64,000 nt of DNA from Branchiostoma lanceolatum (Eukaryota; Chordata; Leptocardii; Amphioxiformes; Branchiostomatidae), in the NCBI RefSeq assembly GCF_035083965.1, contig NC_089732.1, positions 12,849,424 through 12,913,423 of the forward strand, written 5' to 3'. A program made the translations under genes and the position numbers. Below the pieces are notes generated by a model. The model saw only the letters and a program-made list of their open reading frames with translations, did not search any database and had not been told where the DNA came from. This document shows positions 57,971 through 64,000 of this stretch, piece by piece (positions within the stretch are counted from its first letter, which is position 1; every line of letters begins with the position of its first letter).

Positions 57971-60900
57971 TCAGCAAGGCATTGCAGCGACGTCCCGTCT
58001 GGGTAGTGTGGCTTTATAGATCTTCACTTCGTCCTCTTTGACCTCCTTGATGACCCTGACGTCATACTCCTGACGTAACATGTTGAAGAAGCGTTCGTCC
58101 CGCTCATAGCGGATCTTACTGGCCAGGAGGATGACCGTGTCCTTGTCGCACAGGTGTCGGAGCGTGCGCAGTAGGTCAGGGAAGGTGTCCTCTGTAGAGA
58201 TAAAGAACAAAGCGGAGATAAATCAATTCCGATTTTATCGAAAGCTAGACTGTATACAAAAACAACATTGTAACAAAAACCTTACCGAATTTTCGGCGGC
58301 CATCTTGGCTATAGCCTTTGTCACTGAGGTTCGAATTTTCGATCTCTTATGAGAAAGGACATGACGTCAGGCAATTACCGTCCGCTTCCGGAAGTGTGAC
58401 GTCAGCAACGGGTCAAAGGTGATTGGAAGTCGGTACCGACCCTCGACTTTGTCCAATAGTAAGTTTAATCCTTCTTCCTGATGGATTAATTTTATCTACC
58501 ACAACTGATGAACATTCATGGCAATACATGACACATGTCTCTACCGATGTGTGTAAGTGTGACGTCAGCAAATGGTCAAAGGTTATTGGAAGTCGGTACC
58601 GGCCCCCGTCAATGTCCAACAGTAAATTTAGTCCTTCTTCGTAATGGTATCCATCTACCACCACAGATATACCTTTATGCTAATACATGGCACATGTCCC
58701 TACCGATGTATGTAAGTGTGACGTCAGCAACGGGTCAAAGGTGATTGGAAGTCGGCACCGGCCGCCGTCAATGTCTACTAACAAGTCTGGTCGTTCTTCG
58801 TAATGGCATCTATCGACCAAGGCTAACACAGATGAACTTTTATGCTAATACATGACACATATTCTCTACCGATGTATGTAAGTGTGACGTCAGCAATGGG
58901 TCAAAGGTTATTGGAAGTTGGTACCGGCCGCCGTCAATGTCTAACAGCAAGTTTGATCCGTCTTCGTAATGGTATCTATCTACCACCACAGATTAACATT
59001 CATGGTAATATATTACACATAATGGGTTAATATATTATCTACCAGCACAAATAATATTTTATGCTAATACATGGCAATGGTTTGATATTTATCTACCATC
59101 ACAGATGAAATTTCATATTAATACATGCCACATGTCCCTACCGATGTAGACGATGTCGGCTCCCAGGATGTAGTCGTAGTGGTCCGAGTCGGGGTACATG
59201 TGCAGGTCCGCCCCCCATCTCAGTTGCTTCACCAGGGGAGTGTGCCTGACGTCCTTTGTGTTCTTATGAACGTTAACCGATGTACATTCTAAAGCCTCTT
59301 TCGTGTCGGTGATGGTCACCTCCGCCCCTGTAGACAAGATATGTTTTAACAATTTTACCTACAAATTAACAAATTATTTCATAGTGCCCTTCGTTCAAGT
59401 ACTAGCTCTGCAAGACTTCTGTGCGGCAAATATAGAAGTCATTCAATACCTTTTCGAGTGGCATAAATTTTTCCCATTCACTATGCAAAAAAGGACCTCA
59501 TTTGCATAAAGTATGTCATATGATCATCTCCCCTACCGGAATAAAACAATTTGTTCAAGTATGAGATTCCGTTATGTTGGCAAAGAAGGCTATTGTAGTA
59601 TTTCCTCATAAATGATGTAAATGAGGTCCTCATTTGTATAATTTATGTCTGATAATGTCCACATCTACTAGCCGTCACCCATGGCCAACTGAAGACAGAA
59701 GACACAAGAGGGCGAACCTTACCAAGCAAACTCGCCACAATTCCCGTCAGGGCGGTCCCGGCTCCCAGCTCGATAACTTTCCTATCCACGATTTTGTCTT
59801 TATTGGACTCCAGATATCGTCCCAGAATGATGGCCTACAAACAAATTAGACAAACGTGTCATGATTTGGGAACAGTAATAATAAGAATAGAGAGAACGCT
59901 GGCGACCCCAAAAAACACCCCTCTCAATGAAATGGTATGGCTACCCTGCGACGTCACAAAATCAAGATGGCGGCCACCCCACATGCCAACGGATATCCAA
60001 CAAAGGTTTTGCTACGCAAACCTGTAATCACCATCACGACTGAGGCATGCCCAGTGTTTGGACATGTCTCACTTTGCAAGAGCGCCTCCTGCCTGCAGTT
60101 CTGCTGCTACCCGCATTACGCCAACATCAATAAAACAGGTGTGTTTGCCCCCCTCCCCCTCAACTCCTCAACTGTAAACACCAGTACCACCATCACGGAT
60201 CGAGTGTCTGTTCTGTCACGTCTGCCGCTGTGGCTGACTGAATATCAAAGACACAGCTATCAGAGCATGTCCTCTTCGACAGCCACCCTCCAAGCAGAGG
60301 TTAGGCTCCGGCTAGTCCGCCATAAAGAAAACGGGACAAAATAGAAAGCTTGACAAAAACGCCTTTAAAAACGTCCAAAACTATAGCCGGAGTCTAACCT
60401 CTGCTTGGTGAGTAAGAATCCCTAGTAGTTTGTTGTTTTTGTTTGTATTGAATACCCGGTAAACCGCATCATACACACATGTACACCAGGTTTGTACTGA
60501 AGAGTACAAGCTGCATATCCGGACAGATTTATATGATCCACTCACACCGGGAAGGAGCCCTACTCTTTTCGATAAGTGTGTTGGGTTCTTTTACGTGTTT
60601 GAGGAGAGCCACACCTCTCTCGGAAGGGACGTCCCTAACCGAAGCTAGGTACTCATTTTCACCTGAGTGAAGTGGGGAAAGTCGTGTAAAGTGCCTTTCC
60701 CAAGGGCACAACGTCAACGAGACAAATCAGGGAACCCCGGATTCGAACCCGGTACCTCTGGGTTCTGGGGCCAAACAGTGGACTAACTGCCAGACTCGAG
60801 TATATGTCATTGTGCGTGCATGTTATATTTAGGCTTCACACACAACATACATCAGAATTTCATCTGACTGAATTTTTGATCGAGCCTTCCGTCTTCTTTA

Positions 60901-63900
60901 GTGGCAAACGTCTCAACGTCTGATCATGTTACCTACTGGCAGAAATGGGTTGACACAAGCGCTGTAACAACATTTCCAGAAAGTTCTCAACATGGCAAAA
61001 CAATTCAAAAATTGCAAGTCCCGTCTCAACGCGACATACAAGCCACATGTCAGGTCTCAAATGTCCAATCCTATATCTTGAACAAATTGAGACATAAATA
61101 TTCTCAGGAAAGCCTCAATTCAAATTAATATCTTCACACATATCTGTTCAATGATACGGTAGATCTATGACATGATTCGAAATTGCTTGAGAAGTGTTAA
61201 CACGCACTCAATGATCATACAATACATTCGTTCTTGACCCCCTCCTTATCCTGCGTCACTGTGTTGTTTCTAAATAAAACCTTTATCTAGTTTTGGTAGA
61301 AGGCCGGTTGTTGTGTCTGTCCTATCACGTCGACATTGCAGATGTAGACATCATTTGATACTGACGGTACAGTTGACAGGCATGTCGTGTATGTGGATAT
61401 GGCTCAGCGACGTTATGTATGACACCCTGGTATGCGAACTATACCATATGCATCAGGCCTCTCAAAGTTAGTTCTGGGATGGCCATCATAACAAACGAAA
61501 ACACAGAGTGTCATCGTTTCCAATTAATTCTATTTTACGTATACCTCGCTATCTTGAACTATGAGACCAACGTGAGACGAGGTAAAATCTATGAAATAAA
61601 TACTACACATTGAGAGGTTTTCAAACTGTAGGCGACAACTCGTGGGAAATCTGACAAAAAAACAACCAAACTACAGTAAAAACAACCTGAAACTTTACAC
61701 TGTAAGTCCTAGTTTTACCTCGCTATATTGAACTATGAGACCAACGTGAGACGAGGTAATATCTAAGAAATAAAAACCAGAAATTGAGAGGTTTTCAAAT
61801 TGTAGGTGACAACTCGTGGGAACTCGGACAAAAAAACAACCAACCGACAGTGAAAACAACCTGAAACTTTACACTGTAAGTCCTAGTTTTACCTCGCTAT
61901 CTTGAACTATGAGACCAACGTGAGACGAGGTAATATCTATGAAATAAAAACTAGACATTGAGAGGTTTTCAAACTGTAGGCGACAACTCGTGGGAAATCC
62001 GAAAAAAAAAAAACCAACCTACAGTAAAAACAACCTGAAACCTTACGCCGTAAGTCCTCTCTGTTTACAGTGAGCTATGGTGTTGTCGGTGATATACCGG
62101 TGTCAGTAGCCGACGACACATTTGGTCTATTTTAGATTCCAAGGATGGACTTGAATCCTGATAAGAGACCGTTCACCCATGGCCAGATATGTATATCTTG
62201 TTTGCGTGCGCAGGAATTCCCGGTCGTTTTTGAGTTCGTGCCACTTCGGGCGTTGTTTTGATTTATAAGGTGTTTACGTACGGTTCAAAATTCACAACCA
62301 AGGCGTGGCTGTCTAACATTTACGGAAGAACACTATCAACTTGACAACACAGCATACTTGAAATGTATGGGACTTACAGCTTTCATATGAAATTATGGTA
62401 TCACAAGAGATTTATCAATGTTGGCATAGGAGGATATGCCTTTCATGCATACCAAGAAGCTCCCCCTTGCGAAAGTTGAAACAATTGCATGTTTTTGTCG
62501 CCTTTCTTTGAGCAATGAAAAGATACATGCATTTTCAAATTAGCACACTTTGCCTAAAGACATGATAGCTTTTGTCCACGAGAAGCTATATATTACATTT
62601 TAATATTCGTTACTTGCAAAACGATTGGGCGATAAAACAATGAATTGAAAATAAACATTAGTAAGGGTATATGTTTTTTTAAGAACTGAAAATTATTTTT
62701 GCAGGTCTACACAGAATAAATACGTATCAAAATTCCTTTGTTCCTTTATAAGAGGGAGTGTTATAATACAGATATTATTTGCGCTATTGCGTGGAATTGG
62801 AAAAGGGGCTTGTCAATATCTTGCTTCCGTGAATTTGATAAACTATGTGTTTATCAACAAAGCCTGATACATTTATAGATACAGAAATGCAAAGCATGTA
62901 TGGTAGTTTGAAAGCAATACTTATCGTCATATTGGTAATATCAGCCGTTTGACAAAACGTATGACATGCATATGGCCCGGCATGATATTGATGACAAACC
63001 GACAACTGCTTGAGAACGTATGTCCCCGTGTGGGGTCATCTTCACATGGAAACGGTTATTTTTGCCCACAAATATGGCAGATATGGGGGCGCGTCTTTTT
63101 GAACGGCGGCAACATATATCAAATGGCTTATTTATCGTTCGTACTGTTGCAAGCTAACCGTCTTTCTGACGTAAAATGGAGGTCCAGTGTTCGAGGAGGT
63201 TCCTTGAGCACATTAAAGGGAAAGGGCTAGCAACCTGTACCTGTAAAAATACCCTGCTACTGAAACAGCAAGAAACCCGCTGCCCTAAATGTGCCACTAG
63301 AAACTACAAGGTGAACAACAACAACCGTTACAAGCTACTGTGATAGCGTGTTGATAAGTAACAGCAATTAATATTGAATGGATCATCAGTCAGCTCTATC
63401 GCAACAAGGACGTTTTAAAAAGTCGATTTAAACCTGTTTGGTAGAAGCGGGCAAGCAGTTGCATGATCTTAGCAAGAATTGAAAAGATAGACGGTGTTAA
63501 TCAGTAAAGAAAGAAAAACGCTAAGGATGTGGAGAGATGTTTTTAAGGCAGGTATTTAGACAGCAATAAAACAGAAATAAAAGAAAGACTGTGAAAAGAA
63601 AGCAGACATTATACGATGTGCATGGTGCAAGCAACTGGCTTTTTCAACCAGACCATAAGAGACTTTTTTTTTTATAGCAGCAGAACACGATGCTGGGTGA
63701 CAGAATAATAACAAGCAGGGCGTGTTTGAAGTAGGTGGCAAAAGTACACAAAGCACGCAAGGTGGCCGGCCGTAAAGCCTGATCTATACGGTACCGAACG
63801 TCGCCCCTTACCGCCGGCCAGATGATCGCAGCCTCCCCGCCCCCTCCGATACTCTCCTGGATAACGACGTCGCGATCACAGAAACTAAATGTCTCCTGGG

Positions 63901-63958
63901 GAATCCCACAGCCCCGCCACACGTACTTCTTATTGGGATCGCAACGTAGCGCACTCAT
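57971..63958 (-). CDS. METTL21A: METTL21A-like protein-lysine N-methyltransferase (4 exons, 221 aa)
   Basis: Exons 63812-63958, 59723-59834, 59142-59327 and 57971-58191 total 666 nt with matching phases. METTL21A methylates a lysine in the substrate-binding domain of Hsp70-family chaperones. Seen here: TFSFCDRDVVIQE, IIWPAAIIL at the exon 1-2 join, VIELGAGTALTGIVASLLG (SAM motif I, 69-87), VTITD (90-94), ILGADIVYIEDTFPDLL across exons 3-4 (140-156), then HLCDKDTVILLASKIRYERD, which strongly resembles METTL21A. Exon 2 is 112 nt with the same phases as exon 2 of the gene at 20450, so introns 1 and 2 are ancestral; intron 3 differs. The terminal ATPRRDVAAMPC-like end is longer than needed and not conserved. 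Introns carry tandem repeats, a MITE and SINEs. Confidence 0.92.
58388..59010 (-). repeat. Four tandem units of about 160 bp in METTL21A intron 3
   Basis: GTGTGACGTCAGCAA recurs at 58394, 58557, 58716 and 58882 (spacing 163, 159, 166). Three unit borders contain CTACCGATGT, the complement of the real exon-3 donor region at 59139-59146. On the gene strand each unit keeps a run like DGGRYRLPITFDPLLTSH open. Confidence 0.85.
59905..60028 (-). repeat. Dispersed repeat of about 125 bp, copy C
   Basis: Reverse strand ACAGGTTTGCGTAGCAAAAC, GGCCGCCATCTTGA and GTGACGTCGCAGGG. In METTL21A intron 1. Confidence 0.75.
60284..60414. mobile_element. Palindromic MITE, CTCCAAGCAG family
   Basis: CCCTCCAAGCAGAGGTTAGG to CTAACCTCTGCTTGGTGAGT plus A; inner ACAAAATAGAAAGC and AAAACGCC like the 17735 and 23122 copies. 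Confidence 0.8.
60546..60781 (-). mobile_element. tRNA-derived SINE
   Basis: The minus strand has a B-box CGGGTTCGAATCCGGGG, TTGTGCCCTTGGGAAAGGCA, the GGTACCTAGCTTCGGTTAGG-like body and TAAAAGAACCCAACACACTT. Same sense as METTL21A, intron 1. Confidence 0.75.
61543..62064. repeat. Three tandem 174-bp repeats
   Basis: ACCTCGCTATCTTGAACTAT starts units at 61543, 61717 and 61891, exactly 174 bp apart. Units share GAGACCAACGTGAGACGAGG and GAGAGGTTTTCAAACTGTAG with few differences. In METTL21A intron 1. Confidence 0.95.
62065..63811. other. Remaining METTL21A intron 1, no feature seen
   Basis: About 1.7 kb of AT-rich DNA between the tandem repeats and exon 1. No coding exon, TIR or RNA gene recognised. 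Confidence 0.5.
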
Positions 63959-64000
63959 GTCTACACGCTGAATCTACAATACAACCAGAGCTGTTTTGAA

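Noticed and set aside
58388-59010. CRISPR-like array
   Set aside because: Units are long, imperfect and without short spacers, in a eukaryotic intron; an ordinary tandem repeat.

Overview
The window is metazoan nuclear DNA. It holds spliced genes with GT-AG introns, tRNA-derived SINEs and many short palindromic transposons. Gene content (a tandem and inverted family of Patched-domain proteins, TRMT13, two METTL21-family methyltransferases, a 2-Cys peroxiredoxin) and the dense TIR/hairpin elements fit an invertebrate deuterostome. My best guess is an amphioxus (Branchiostoma); this rests on general resemblance, not on a search. Exon limits below come from reading frame, splice dinucleotides, phase agreement and protein-family similarity.

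Layout. 1-2725 (-): Patched-domain gene copy 1, cut by the window edge. 2726-7355: intergenic, with two precise MITE insertions and SINE tails. 7356-16460 (+): complete 13-exon TRMT13 (tRNA 2'-O-methyltransferase). 20450-25746 (+): METTL21-family lysine methyltransferase, 4 exons. 25702-41863: a very large inverted duplication (arms of about 7-8 kb, spacer about 1 kb) carrying two intact, near-identical, head-to-head Patched-domain genes (copy 2, 26897-30443 -; copy 3, 35573-40636 +). Two broken exon-3 fragments flank the spacer. The right arm ends in an orphan piece of the METTL21 last exon, which suggests the left arm is the source. 42826-46390 (+): a two-exon gene for a basic 312-residue protein I do not recognise. 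47661-50031 (-): complete 6-exon typical 2-Cys peroxiredoxin. 50032-57970: gene-free and rich in MITEs. 57971-63958 (-): METTL21A-like gene, 4 exons, with two sets of tandem repeats in its introns.

Functional themes. Three genes encode SAM-dependent methyltransferases: one acts on tRNA, and two belong to the METTL21 class, of which one resembles the Hsp70 methylase. They are separated by a young amplification of RND/Patched-type membrane proteins with both GxxxD motifs. There is no operon logic here; neighbours are divergent or convergent. The most notable structures are the gene-bearing palindrome, tandem duplications that copy splice-donor sites (copy-1 intron 2 and METTL21A intron 3), and a family of hairpin transposons with a CTCCAAGCAG terminus and 8-9 bp target duplications, one of which sits 27 bp past the peroxiredoxin stop codon.
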